NCBI GenBank assembly: GCA_021783135.1
Contig: JAJXUE010000004.1
Location: 47,498 to 111,497 of the forward strand
DNA from: Bacillota bacterium
GTDB lineage: Bacteria; Bacillota; Desulfitobacteriia; Desulfitobacteriales; JAJXUE01
Direction: 5' to 3'
DNA length: 64,000 nt
The position numbers were made by a program, and so were the translations under genes. The notes beneath the pieces were generated by a model that was given only the letters and a program-made list of their open reading frames with translations, had not been told where the DNA came from and did not search any database. This document shows, piece after piece, positions 52,630 through 62,910 of the stretch. Every line of letters starts with the position of its first letter. Position 1 is the stretch's first letter.

Positions 52630-54096
52630 ATGATGAACAAAAATCGATTAGTCCTACTTTTACTTATCCTCGGTTTGTTAGTTACAAGCGCTTTCATCTG
52701 GCATAGCTATAGCAATTTCAAGGTCGAACAAGGTTTTATACCTTTACCGTTATCTTTTGATCCATATACCTCCACTTCCGTCTATGATTGGCAGGGAAAC
52801 AAGGTTAGCATCCAAGGCGGGTTTGTCAAAGGTAAAATTGTGGAAACAAGTAATAAAGAGAGTCTGTTACTGCGTTCTCTCTCCCCCACACCGATAATTA
52901 CGCTTAACAGCAGCTCTAATACGTCATATCTGATTAGACTAGAAAACATTAGCCTTACCAAAAGCCAACCAGGTAACGGAATAGATAATCTTAAGGTCAT
53001 TGACTCACATACTATCTCATTTACGGTCACCTTAAACGCAAGGCAGACGAGAACTATTAAATTTACGCTAAAATCAGGCGATAATCCAGAAATTGTAATG
53101 TTAGGTGACAATAGAAACGGCTATGGTACGTTTTCGCAGATCATTGACCAGGTCAATGCCATCAACCCTGCCTTTGTTGTTGACAATGGCGATCTCGTCT
53201 ATGGGGGAGAGCCCAACAGGTATAGGCTTTTTTATCAGACCGTTGCAAAACTTCACGTTCCTCTTTACACTACATTGGGAAATCACGACATTCGGGCCAA
53301 CGGACGCAAGATATATACTGAGCTTTTCGGGCCTCCCTACTATTCCTTTGACTATTTAAACAACCACTTTGTTTTCTTGGACAGTTCTCGAGGCTGGACA
53401 GAGAAAAGAGCCATTCCTGAAGCAGAGTATCGATGGCTTGAATCTGATTTGCAAAGAGCCGAGGGGAAACGTATCTTTGTTGTTTCCCATATTCCTCCCA
53501 CTGACCCTAGGGCTACCGTAACGCAAAATACTTATCCCGAATTGAGTCTTGCGCAAAAAAATAGCTTACTGCAAAATGAAATGGATAAGCTAAGCGGTAC
53601 CAGTGATATTGATCATGCCTTTAATGATAAGGCGGAAGCCCAAAGGTTCGAAGACCTGATGACGAAGTACAAGGTTGATACGGTTTTCTTATCGCACATT
53701 CACAGCTTTTACAGTTTTGTGAAAGATAACGTACGCTATGTCATAACCGGAGGAGCCGGAGCCGAACTATTAACTAAAAACAGCTATTATCACTATATCC
53801 GCGTTCACATCACAAACGGGGAAAATTATTTAGAGATTGTGCAACTGCCATCTCCGCCTAATCAAATAATCGATAGATATCTGGCTGCAGGGCAAATGTT
53901 CGCTATCTCTGTGTATAAAGAATACACCACGTTGGTTATAGCAATAGCAATATATCTAGCAATAATAATAGGCTGGATACTTTGGATATTTCGCCAAGGG
54001 TTGTGGTCATATCTTCAAAGAATAGGTTTATGGCTTTATCAAGTAGCCAAATTTACTTTCCTCAAGTACAAAGAAATCGTTCGAGGCACAAAATAA
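52630..54096 (+). CDS. Membrane-anchored calcineurin-like metallophosphoesterase
   Basis: 488 aa. An N-terminal TM (LVLLLLILGLLVTSAFIW), an extracytoplasmic ~130-residue region, and then the metallophosphatase motifs in order: MLGDNR, NGDLVYGG, LGNHDI, SHIPP and SHIHSFY. A TM segment near the C-terminus (LVIAIAIYLAIIIGWIL) precedes a basic tail. Substrate (phosphodiester or lipid) is unknown. It is divergent from the arsR gene and convergent with gltD. Confidence 0.93.
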   Translation: MMNKNRLVLLLLILGLLVTSAFIWHSYSNFKVEQGFIPLPLSFDPYTSTSVYDWQGNKVSIQGGFVKGKIVETSNKESLLLRSLSPTPIITLNSSSNTSYLIRLENISLTKSQPGNGIDNLKVIDSHTISFTVTLNARQTRTIKFTLKSGDNPEIVMLGDNRNGYGTFSQIIDQVNAINPAFVVDNGDLVYGGEPNRYRLFYQTVAKLHVPLYTTLGNHDIRANGRKIYTELFGPPYYSFDYLNNHFVFLDSSRGWTEKRAIPEAEYRWLESDLQRAEGKRIFVVSHIPPTDPRATVTQNTYPELSLAQKNSLLQNEMDKLSGTSDIDHAFNDKAEAQRFEDLMTKYKVDTVFLSHIHSFYSFVKDNVRYVITGGAGAELLTKNSYYHYIRVHITNGENYLEIVQLPSPPNQIIDRYLAAGQMFAISVYKEYTTLVIAIAIYLAIIIGWILWIFRQGLWSYLQRIGLWLYQVAKFTFLKYKEIVRGTK

Positions 54097-54127
54097 AGCT
54101 TCACTTTAAACTTTTTAAACTTTGTTT

Positions 54128-54186
54128 TAAAAAACCAGAGGGTGAGACAATTTAGCAAATTGCTCATCCTCTGGTTTCTTTTTTTA
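54128..54186. terminator. Bidirectional terminator between metallophosphoesterase gene and gltD
   Basis: AAACCAGAGG-TGAG-CAATTT / AAATTG-TCA-CCTCTGGTTT with T and A tails, about 45 nt of pairing, lying between convergent genes. Confidence 0.95.
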
Positions 54187-55665
54187 GATCACGCTTTTGC
54201 CCATAAGATATTTATCAACTTCCCTTGCGGCCAGCTTTCCTTCCTGAATAGCCCAGACAACCAGACTCTGTCCTCGCCTCATATCGCCTGCAGTGAATAC
54301 TTTCTCCACATTGGTCTCAAAAACCTCGTATTCTGCTTGCACATTACTCCTTGAATCTCTCTCAAGCTTAAGCTCATTGGGAATCGTATCCTCCGGACCC
54401 AAAAATCCCATCGCGAGCAAAACGAGGTCAGCTTGCCATACTTTTTCGCTGCCGGGAACTTCTTGCGGAACCAGTCTACCGGAGGCGTTCTTAACCCAAG
54501 TGATTTCTACAGTGTGAACTTCTTTTACCTCACCGTTCGCATTTCCCACAATCTTTTTGGTAGAGATAAGGTAATTTCTCGGATCTTTGCCATAGAGACT
54601 TATTGCCTCTTCCTGACCGTAGTCCACTTTAAGCTTCTTCGGCCATTCCGGCCAAGGGTTAGACGCTTCAATTCTCTTCTCAGGCGGTTCAGGCATAATT
54701 TCAAACTGATAGACGCTCTCACAACCATGCCGGATAGATGTGGCTACACAGTCGGTTCCTGTATCCCCTCCGCCAATGATAATGACATTTTTGCCTTTGG
54801 CGCTAATATAGTTGCCGTCCTTAAGATTGGTATCGAGGAGGCTTTTGGTATTAGCTTTGAGGAAATCTACCGCAAAGTAAACACCTTTAAGGTCATTTCC
54901 CGCAACATCCAGACCACGTCCCTTGGTTGCACCTGCACACAGCACAACAGCATCATATTGGTCAACCAATTCTTGCGCCGAGATGTCTTGGCCTACCTCT
55001 GTATTGAGTACGAAGCGGATTCCGGATGCCTGCATGAGGTCAAGGCGCCTTTGCACGAATCTTTTTTCCAGCTTCATGTTGGGTATTCCATACATCAGCA
55101 ATCCGCCAGCTCTATCGTTTCTTTCGTACACTGTCACATCATGTCCTACTGCATTTAAATAGTAGGCGGCTGACAACCCTGAGGGGCCTGAACCGACAAC
55201 CGCTACCTTTTTCCCTGTAGCTTTAGCCTTTTTCGGTACTACCCAGCCTTCAGCAAATGCTTTCTCAATAATTTCATATTCAAGACTGCTAATTGTAACC
55301 GGCTCCATAATATAGCCTTCTGTACATGAACCTTCACAGGGGGCAGGACATACTCTACCCGTAAATTCTGGGAATGGGTTAGTTCTAATCAGCCTTTTGT
55401 AAGCGTCCTCCCATTGACCCTTATAAACCAGCTCATTCCACTCCGGAATAAGATTGTGCACAGGACATCCCGCAGCCATGCCATTTAACAAAACCCCGCC
55501 ATGACAAAAAGGAATTCCGCAATTCATGCATCTCGCGCCCTGAGTTTTTACAACCTCCGGATCCTGAGGCAGCCTAAGTTCATCCCAATCTTTGATTCTT
55601 GCTGCCGCAGATCGTTTCTGTGGATTTATTCTTTCAAACTCTAAAAATCCAGTAGCTTTTCCCAT
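54184..55665 (-). CDS. gltD: Glutamate synthase small subunit (GltD)
   Basis: About 492 aa. N-terminal 4Fe-4S ligand cysteines ([15 protein letters not shown] and PAPCEGSC), an FAD fold ([16 protein letters not shown]), and an NAD(P)H site (GGGDTGTDC). It passes electrons from NAD(P)H to the GltB subunit. ATG at 55665 is chosen, behind AAGGTGGG; the track starts at 55677. It follows gltB by about 28 bp. Confidence 0.97.
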   Translation of the reverse strand: MGKATGFLEFERINPQKRSAAARIKDWDELRLPQDPEVVKTQGARCMNCGIPFCHGGVLLNGMAAGCPVHNLIPEWNELVYKGQWEDAYKRLIRTNPFPEFTGRVCPAPCEGSCTEGYIMEPVTISSLEYEIIEKAFAEGWVVPKKAKATGKKVAVVGSGPSGLSAAYYLNAVGHDVTVYERNDRAGGLLMYGIPNMKLEKRFVQRRLDLMQASGIRFVLNTEVGQDISAQELVDQYDAVVLCAGATKGRGLDVAGNDLKGVYFAVDFLKANTKSLLDTNLKDGNYISAKGKNVIIIGGGDTGTDCVATSIRHGCESVYQFEIMPEPPEKRIEASNPWPEWPKKLKVDYGQEEAISLYGKDPRNYLISTKKIVGNANGEVKEVHTVEITWVKNASGRLVPQEVPGSEKVWQADLVLLAMGFLGPEDTIPNELKLERDSRSNVQAEYEVFETNVEKVFTAGDMRRGQSLVVWAIQEGKLAAREVDKYLMGKSVI

Positions 55666-55693
55666 TGTAAGTCCCACCTTAATCCTATAGTCC

Positions 55694-58600
55694 CTAATTT
55701 TTAAGGCTCTCTTCGAATGCAGCCATCAAGGCTTCTTCACCGCTTAAGCCTGCCTTATGAGCCTTATCAATGTTTGCAAGCATACGTTTATAATCTTTAG
55801 GTATTACCTTGGTAAATCTTAACGAATAGCTTGTCCAGTCATTAAGAACCTTCTTGCCCTGAGGACTCCCGGTATATTCAACATGTTTTTCTATCATGTT
55901 CTTGATTTCGTTGAGTTCCTCTTCAACTTCGATTTTTTCCAGTAACACCATAGACTTATTGCAATATATTTCGTCAAAGTCCAGAATATACGCTATGCCG
56001 CCAGACATTCCTGCTGCAAAGTTTCTACCTGTTGTGCCCAGGACAACTACCTTACCCCCGGTCATATACTCACAACCATGGTCGCCCACACCTTCAACAA
56101 CCGCTTTAACCCCGCTATTCCTGACGCAGAATCTTTCCCCTGCGATTCCATTGATATAGGCTTCCCCTGAGGTAGCGCCGTAGAAGGCAACGTTTCCGAT
56201 CAGAATATTCTTTTCAGGCTCAAAGTCGGAATTTACGGGAGGATAAACCACAATCTTACCACCGGAAAGACCTTTGCCTAAATAGTCGTTGGCGTCGCCT
56301 TCAAGCTCAAGCGACATCCCTTGCGGAATAAAAGCTCCAAAACTCTGTCCGGCAGAGCCGACAAATGTAAGTTTGATTGTATCTTCTGGGAGTCCGTTTT
56401 CCCCGAAATTCTTAGATATTTCACTTCCGATTATCGTGCCGACAACCCGATCTACGTTATTGATCTTAAGTTTAGCCCTGATTGATTTACGATTTTCAAG
56501 CGCCGGTTTGCACATTCTAAGCAGCTTTTTCATATCCAATGATTCTTCCAGCATATGCTTCTGCGACTGCATGTTAAATCGACCGACATCAGCACCGGCA
56601 TACGGTTGATACAGAACCTGGGAAAGATCCAGACGGGATGCCTTCCAATGCTTTACATTCTCTTTCGTTTTGAGCTTGTCCGTCCGCCCAACCATTTCAT
56701 CGATGGTCCTAAAGCCCAGCTTAGCCATAATTTCACGCATTTCCTGAGCGACAAATCGCATGAAATTCACCACATACTCCGGTTTTCCAGTGAAATTCTT
56801 TCTTAAGCTTTCATCTTGAGTGGCTATTCCTACAGGACAAGTATTAAGGTTACAGACCCTCATCATCACGCATCCCAAGGCAATCAGCGGGGTTGTGGCA
56901 AAGCCGAATTCTTCTGCTCCAAGCATGGCCGCAATGACAACATCTCTGCCCGACAGCAATTTTCCATCTGTTTCCAGCACTACTCTGTCTCTTAGCTTAT
57001 TAAGCACTAAAGTTTGATGCGTCTCAGCAAGTCCAAGCTCCCATGGAAGTCCAGCGTTCCTGATACTCGTCCTAGGGGACGCTCCTGTCCCGCCGTCATA
57101 GCCACTAATTAAGATGACGTCAGCTTTTCCTTTCGCTACCCCTGCGGCGATAGTGCCAACACCGACTTCAGAAACGAGTTTGACGTTTATCCTAGCATCC
57201 CTATTAGCATTTTTCAGGTCGTGGATAAGTTCTGCCAGGTCTTCAATTGAATAAATATCATGGTGCGGCGGTGGAGAAATAAGATCCACCCCTGGAGTTG
57301 AATGCCTTACCTTGGCAATTGCCGGATAAACCTTACGTCCCGGAAGCTGTCCGCCTTCGCCGGGTTTTGCTCCCTGAGCCATTTTGATCTGTATCTCTTT
57401 CGCATTCACCAGGTAATTGCTGGTCACGCCAAAACGTCCCGAAGCAACCTGCTTGATGGCACTCTTTTTCGAGTCACCGTTTGGCATAGCGGTGAATCTT
57501 GCGATATCCTCGCCGCCTTCACCTGTGTTGCTCTTGCCGCCCAGTCTATTCATAGCGATAGCAAGACATTCGTGGGCTTCCTTACTGATGGAGCCATAGG
57601 ACATTGCCCCGGTCTTAAACCTTTTAACGATGGAATCAACGGATTCCACTTCTTCGACAGGAATAGTATCCCCAGCATAGAGGTTGAAATCGAGGAGATT
57701 CCTCAAGCTGTAAATTTGTTCGTCGTTGATCCTTTTGGAAAAATCCTTGTAAAAAGCATAGTTCTCTTCACGGCATGCTTTCTGAAGCAGATAGATTGTT
57801 TCCGGATTGTAGGTATGAATTTCCCCGTCATCCTTGCACTGGAAGTATCCGCCTACTTCAAGCGTATCTGCATACGGCGAATTTTCCAGGTAGGCGCTAT
57901 CATGCCGCATCTGATTTTCTAAAGCAATCTCCTCAAGTCCTATCCCTTCCACCCTAGACGGTGTCATCGTAAAATACTTATCGATAAGATCTTTTCTCAG
58001 TCCTACCGCCTCAAAGATTTGAGCGCCGTGATAGCTGCGTATTGTTGAAATACCCATTTTAGTAAGAACTTTAAGCATACCTTTGACAGAAGCCTTGATG
58101 AAGTTCTTTTTGCCCTCTGCATAAGACAGTCCGTCTAAGAGCCCTTTTTCGGCAAGATCCTTAATCGTCTCGTATGCTAGATACGGATTGATTGCTGTGA
58201 CCCCATAACCGATAAGGGTGCAGAAATGGTGTACTTCCCTTGGTTCGCCAGATTCCAATACGATGCCGAGATTGGTCCTAATCTCTTTTCTAATCAAATG
58301 CTGATGTAGACCAGAAGACGCCAAAAGAGCAGGGATGGGTGCGAAGCTTGCGTTAACACCTCTGTCACTAAGGATAATGATATTAGAGCCTTCGTTTATG
58401 GCGTTATCAGCTTCCTTGAAAATCCTGTCCAAGGCCTTCTCCATTGCTTTGGCCCCTTCAGCGGCATTATAAAGCATGGAAATCGTAGTAGTTTTAAACT
58501 TGTCATTATTTAGATTCTTAATCGTATTAAGCTGTTCATTAGTCAGTATCGGATGCTCCAAAAATATACTGGCAGAATTGCTTTTGTCGGGATCTAGCAG

Positions 58601-60265
58601 GTTTCCAGTATCCCCAAGCAGGATGCTGCTTGAAGTTATGAGTTCTTCCCTGATTCCGTCGATAGGGGGGTTGGTGACCTGAGCAAAAAGCTGTTTGAAA
58701 TATAGATACAGCATCTGGGGTTTTTCAGATAATACAGCCAGCGGCGAGTCCATTCCCATGGCTCCAATTGGATCAACACCTTGAATCACCATGGGGAGAA
58801 TCGTACTATTTATGTCCTCAAACGTATAGCCAAAAGCTTTTTGCTGCTGCAGCAGATTTCCCGTTACTTCCTCTTCCTGCTGTTGCTCAATCGGCATGTC
58901 ACTAAGGTTGACGATGTGCCGATCGTTCCACTCGGCGTATGGATGTACCATAGATACACTTTTCTTCAGTTCTTCATCCGAGATGATTCGCTGCGCTGCC
59001 GTATCAATAAGCAGCATTTTGCCGGGTTCCAGCCTACCTTTATATTTGACATTTTCCGGTTTTATGTCCATGACCCCAACCTCTGAGGCCATAACAACCT
59101 TGTCATCTTTTGTTACATAGTAACGCGAAGGCCGCAGTCCATTTCTGTCCAATACGCCACCGACAACCACACCGTCAGAGAAGGCCATAGCCGCAGGACC
59201 ATCCCATGGCTCCATTAAAAAGTCATGGAATTTATAGAAGTCCTTTTTATCTTTAGACATGAGCTCATTTTTTTCCCAAGGTTCAGGAATCATCATCATC
59301 ACAGCATGCGGGAGCGACCTACCAGTAAGGTGAAGGAATTCAAGACTATTGTCGAACATCGCAGAGTCACTGCCAGACTCGTCCACGATCGGATAAACTT
59401 TGGCAAGATCCTCAAAAAGCGGGGAATCAATGGCTTTCTGTCTCGCCTTCATCCAGTTAACGTTACCTCTAATTGTATTAATTTCGCCATTATGCACGAG
59501 GTATCTGTTGGGATGGGCCCTCTCCCAGCTGGGGAAGGTGTTGGTGCTAAACCTGGAATGAACCATAGCCAGCGCAGAGGTAAAATCAAGATCTGCCAGG
59601 TCAAGATAGAAATTTCTCAGTTGTTCTGCTGTAAGCATACCTTTATACACGATGGTCTTTGAGGAAAGGCTGGCAATATAGAATGTGCCTCCCTTGTCTT
59701 CACACATCGGCAGAATGACTTTTTCTGCTCTTTTTCTTATGATATAGAGCTTTCTTTCGAAATCCATCTCATCCGTTATGCCAGCGTCCTTGCCGATAAA
59801 AACTTGGATGAATCTGGGCATTACGGCTTTGGCACTTTCACCTATGGTCGTTACGTCGATGGGAACTTCTCTCCAGCCGAGAATCCTCTGGCCTTCCTCC
59901 TGGACGATTTTTTCGAAAGTTTCCATCTGCGTTTTTCTAAAATCATCATACTTATGGGCAAATACCACACCAACGCCGTAGCTGCCCTTTTCAGGCAAAT
60001 CGAAACCCAGCACATCACATTCCCTTTTAAAGAAATCGTGCGGTATCTGGAGCAGTATTCCGGCTCCATCGCCGGTATTTTCATCTGCTCCGCTGGCCCC
60101 TCTGTGGTTTAAGTTTTCCAGTACAGTTAAAGCTTCATCAATAATATCATGCGACTTCTCACCCTTGATATTAACGACGAACCCCATTCCACACGCATCA
60201 TGTTCTAATGCAGGATCGTAAAGACCCTGTTTCTTCGGTAAACCAAAACTTTGCATAATACCCAC
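55694..60265 (-). CDS. gltB: Glutamate synthase large subunit (GltB)
   Basis: A 1523-aa enzyme with a short propeptide and the class II glutaminase nucleophile (HDACGMGF), the central domain, the FMN-binding synthase domain ([32 protein letters not shown]), and a C-terminal GltB beta-helix domain ([18 protein letters not shown]). Ammonia from glutamine is channelled to 2-oxoglutarate. Complete and in operon with gltD. Confidence 0.98.
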   Translation of the reverse strand: MGIMQSFGLPKKQGLYDPALEHDACGMGFVVNIKGEKSHDIIDEALTVLENLNHRGASGADENTGDGAGILLQIPHDFFKRECDVLGFDLPEKGSYGVGVVFAHKYDDFRKTQMETFEKIVQEEGQRILGWREVPIDVTTIGESAKAVMPRFIQVFIGKDAGITDEMDFERKLYIIRKRAEKVILPMCEDKGGTFYIASLSSKTIVYKGMLTAEQLRNFYLDLADLDFTSALAMVHSRFSTNTFPSWERAHPNRYLVHNGEINTIRGNVNWMKARQKAIDSPLFEDLAKVYPIVDESGSDSAMFDNSLEFLHLTGRSLPHAVMMMIPEPWEKNELMSKDKKDFYKFHDFLMEPWDGPAAMAFSDGVVVGGVLDRNGLRPSRYYVTKDDKVVMASEVGVMDIKPENVKYKGRLEPGKMLLIDTAAQRIISDEELKKSVSMVHPYAEWNDRHIVNLSDMPIEQQQEEEVTGNLLQQQKAFGYTFEDINSTILPMVIQGVDPIGAMGMDSPLAVLSEKPQMLYLYFKQLFAQVTNPPIDGIREELITSSSILLGDTGNLLDPDKSNSASIFLEHPILTNEQLNTIKNLNNDKFKTTTISMLYNAAEGAKAMEKALDRIFKEADNAINEGSNIIILSDRGVNASFAPIPALLASSGLHQHLIRKEIRTNLGIVLESGEPREVHHFCTLIGYGVTAINPYLAYETIKDLAEKGLLDGLSYAEGKKNFIKASVKGMLKVLTKMGISTIRSYHGAQIFEAVGLRKDLIDKYFTMTPSRVEGIGLEEIALENQMRHDSAYLENSPYADTLEVGGYFQCKDDGEIHTYNPETIYLLQKACREENYAFYKDFSKRINDEQIYSLRNLLDFNLYAGDTIPVEEVESVDSIVKRFKTGAMSYGSISKEAHECLAIAMNRLGGKSNTGEGGEDIARFTAMPNGDSKKSAIKQVASGRFGVTSNYLVNAKEIQIKMAQGAKPGEGGQLPGRKVYPAIAKVRHSTPGVDLISPPPHHDIYSIEDLAELIHDLKNANRDARINVKLVSEVGVGTIAAGVAKGKADVILISGYDGGTGASPRTSIRNAGLPWELGLAETHQTLVLNKLRDRVVLETDGKLLSGRDVVIAAMLGAEEFGFATTPLIALGCVMMRVCNLNTCPVGIATQDESLRKNFTGKPEYVVNFMRFVAQEMREIMAKLGFRTIDEMVGRTDKLKTKENVKHWKASRLDLSQVLYQPYAGADVGRFNMQSQKHMLEESLDMKKLLRMCKPALENRKSIRAKLKINNVDRVVGTIIGSEISKNFGENGLPEDTIKLTFVGSAGQSFGAFIPQGMSLELEGDANDYLGKGLSGGKIVVYPPVNSDFEPEKNILIGNVAFYGATSGEAYINGIAGERFCVRNSGVKAVVEGVGDHGCEYMTGGKVVVLGTTGRNFAAGMSGGIAYILDFDEIYCNKSMVLLEKIEVEEELNEIKNMIEKHVEYTGSPQGKKVLNDWTSYSLRFTKVIPKDYKRMLANIDKAHKAGLSGEEALMAAFEESLKN

Positions 60266-60438
60266 CCTTTATTAGAGTCTACAGATTTTCTATGTTTGAA
60301 ATTGTAACATAAACATATAAACTTTTGAATTAAATAACTGAGTTTTTTCATTACATCTTCTTAATTATAGCCCAAACACACCATTATTTCATTATGAAAT
60401 GTCTGTAGTTGGTTATGTATACAATAAAACAGGGAATT

Positions 60439-61638
60439 TTATATTTTGGGATATTCTAAATGTACTATACCCGTATCTGCGCAGCTCTTAGCAACATCGA
60501 TGTGATGATTTAACATTTCTATGGTGCTTGCCAAAGTATCCTTAAACTCATCAATTCCGATAATTACTGTTACTTTTTGCGTTATATTATCGTACACAAA
60601 TTCTCTTGTTTCGAATATTTCCCTTATTTTAACAGCAACCTTAACCATACTGGTTAACTCTGTTTCTGGCATCAGAATAATAAACCCTGTTTCTCCCCAT
60701 CTTCCTATTATATCAAGCTTTCTGATGCTATCTTTTAATAGCTGGCCGGCCCACGCAACAGAACAACGCTTCATCTCCTCATTATCACAGGTTGCAACTT
60801 TACTACAATCAATCTCAAGCAGCATAAGCGAGAATATATTGCCATACCTGCCATATCTCCATACTTCCTTTTCTGCTGCTTCAATAAACCCCTTTTTGTT
60901 CAAAAGGCCTGTTAAATTATCAATGTTGCTATAAAGTTCGACCATTTCACTAATTACTAACTTTGCAGCCAACAATTCTTCAAGTTCCTCTAATTTAGCA
61001 ATGTGAGGCTTTACATCTTCATACCCAATATAAATACGCCAGCCATCTTTATCAAGCACAACTATTTTTTTAAATATGTCCTTTTCCGATCTGTTCATCA
61101 GTATGTTATGTTCTACGGTTACTATTATAAATTCTACCCCTTGTTTATATATCAAACCATTTAGCTCAATATTTTGATCGGTCTTACTTGCTTTACACTC
61201 AAAGTCTTGGATGCGAAAAATTTTAGAAACTATGTTTTGCCACTTAAGAAAGTCTTCTAGCGATATTTTGTGTTTATCCATGCTGGATATGAGTTTATAT
61301 GCACTCGAGAAATTTTTATTTTTAATATGGTTGAAATACTCCGTCAATGCCGTTGTTGCGGAAATACAACTTGCAGAGTCCGTTTCTTGCTTGAGAGCTT
61401 CATTGGCAGTATTATCTTGCTTCCTAAGCAAATCAGCATCATATTTTTTCCTTTTTACAGAGTCCTTTAAAATATCATACGCAATGTTTATTTGCTTCAT
61501 CTTTAAGTCAGAAGCTATTGACTTATTTACATCCGGATGGTATTTCTTTGCCAGCCTTCGATATGCGCTTTCAATAACCTCAGGTTCTGCAATGTAATGT
61601 ACCTGCAGAATTCTGTAATAGTCATCCCACCCCAGCAT
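60439..61638 (-). CDS. J-domain protein fused to a degenerate GGDEF domain
   Basis: A 399-aa protein. Residues 1-70 are a DnaJ J-domain with intact HPD (KKYHPDVN, 34-36). Residues ~95-205 are a middle region of unknown fold (a SnoaL/NTF2-like domain is possible). Residues ~235-399 are a GGDEF domain with the entry motif NLTGLLNKKGF but an altered signature, GETGF (315-319) in place of GGDEF. Catalysis is therefore doubtful; a GTP-binding or receptor role is possible. I know no standard family with this J-GGDEF order. ATG follows AAGGTGGGAT. Context: AT-rich flank with a NYN-LOTUS gene. Confidence 0.85.
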   Translation of the reverse strand: MLGWDDYYRILQVHYIAEPEVIESAYRRLAKKYHPDVNKSIASDLKMKQINIAYDILKDSVKRKKYDADLLRKQDNTANEALKQETDSASCISATTALTEYFNHIKNKNFSSAYKLISSMDKHKISLEDFLKWQNIVSKIFRIQDFECKASKTDQNIELNGLIYKQGVEFIIVTVEHNILMNRSEKDIFKKIVVLDKDGWRIYIGYEDVKPHIAKLEELEELLAAKLVISEMVELYSNIDNLTGLLNKKGFIEAAEKEVWRYGRYGNIFSLMLLEIDCSKVATCDNEEMKRCSVAWAGQLLKDSIRKLDIIGRWGETGFIILMPETELTSMVKVAVKIREIFETREFVYDNITQKVTVIIGIDEFKDTLASTIEMLNHHIDVAKSCADTGIVHLEYPKI

Positions 61639-61881
61639 TTAGAAATCCCACCTTGTAAGTTTTATTGACTCAAAGTCGTAAGCGTTTAGAATTATGCTTC
61701 TGTTTACATTATTCTTCTTAAAAAAAGATAACCCTCCTCTTACTGCAGATTTTAGATTGTTATTCAATTTATTCATCTATCGTTTAAGCAACCTATAAAA
61801 AAAGCCGGACCGTCCAAAATAACGATCTGGCAATAACTTTGTCGCCGACCATACCTATATCACACCCACCCGATTCATTGA

Positions 61882-62640
61882 CTACTTACTTACTTTATTT
61901 TTAACAAAGTAATGGTTAATGTGTGGATTATTAGTTTTCCGCGATTGGATTTCGAATTGCTTTAGGGACGATATAAGCGGGCTAAGTTTTGGGTGCCCGT
62001 AGTTCCTTGTGTCAAAATCCGGGTAACGCTTATTGAGCCTTTTTCCAACTTCAGCCAACGCGGCCCAGCCATCTTCATCTGAACTCTCCGCTATGATAAT
62101 TTTTATAGTGTCAATCAGCTCTGCAATATTCGCCATACCTTCTTTTTGCGCATCTTGCGCTTTCAGTCCATCGCCGGTATGCGCATTATCGTAATTTATG
62201 GGTGTTACCGATAAAACTTCAAGATATTTAAACTTTTCACAAGCGGCTATGAAAGGTGTAGGCGTTTTCTTTTCGCCCATACCAATAACATACATTCCGG
62301 CTTCTCTTAGACGGGACGCTAGCTTGGTGAAATCACTATCACTTGAAATAATACAAAAGCCGTCAACATTATGCGAATAGAGAATATCCATCGCATCAAT
62401 TATTAAGGCAGCATCTGTCGCATTTTTGCCAGTGGTATAACTGTATTGCTGAATTGGGGTAATTGAGTAATTAAGTAGTACCGCTTTCCATGAAGCCAGT
62501 TGAGGTTTTGTCCAATCTCCATAAATCCTCTTATAGGTGGGTATCCCATGGTTGGAAATTTCATCAAATATATACTTTATATATTTGTCCGACACATTGT
62601 CGGCGTCAATTAAAACTGCAATTTTCTTATCATTTTCCAT
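61882..62640 (-). CDS. NYN-domain (PIN-like) protein with C-terminal OST-HTH/LOTUS domain
   Basis: About 252 aa. The NYN nuclease fold has AVLIDADNVS, KNATDAALIIDAM and SSDSDFTKL (acidic residues intact). A linker then leads to a LOTUS/OST-HTH winged-helix region (AALAEVGKRLNKRYPDFDTRNYG). Such proteins are thought to cleave or bind RNA. ATG at 62640 has GGAAGGGAT upstream. It is unlinked to any obvious toxin-antitoxin partner; the neighbouring J-GGDEF gene is in the same orientation. Confidence 0.9.
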   Translation of the reverse strand: MENDKKIAVLIDADNVSDKYIKYIFDEISNHGIPTYKRIYGDWTKPQLASWKAVLLNYSITPIQQYSYTTGKNATDAALIIDAMDILYSHNVDGFCIISSDSDFTKLASRLREAGMYVIGMGEKKTPTPFIAACEKFKYLEVLSVTPINYDNAHTGDGLKAQDAQKEGMANIAELIDTIKIIIAESSDEDGWAALAEVGKRLNKRYPDFDTRNYGHPKLSPLISSLKQFEIQSRKTNNPHINHYFVKNKVSK

Positions 62641-62910
62641 TTGATATCCCTTCCATATCAATACTCTGTTGTATTCTTAGCTACTGAGCCAAAGCATTTT
62701 GTGCTGAGCAACAAAGAGAATTTCACATCCCTTGATGATCCTCTTTTATATTTCCACATCTATCCAGCATTTCCTTCCTCAATAATCCAACTAAGTAGCT
62801 ATCTGATAAAAAATCCTTGACTCGATCCACCGATATCAAGGACTTATCCGTATTTATTACAATGCTATACAATTAGAGTTACAATATAGCCAGTATTATG
62901 TAATCCTCCA

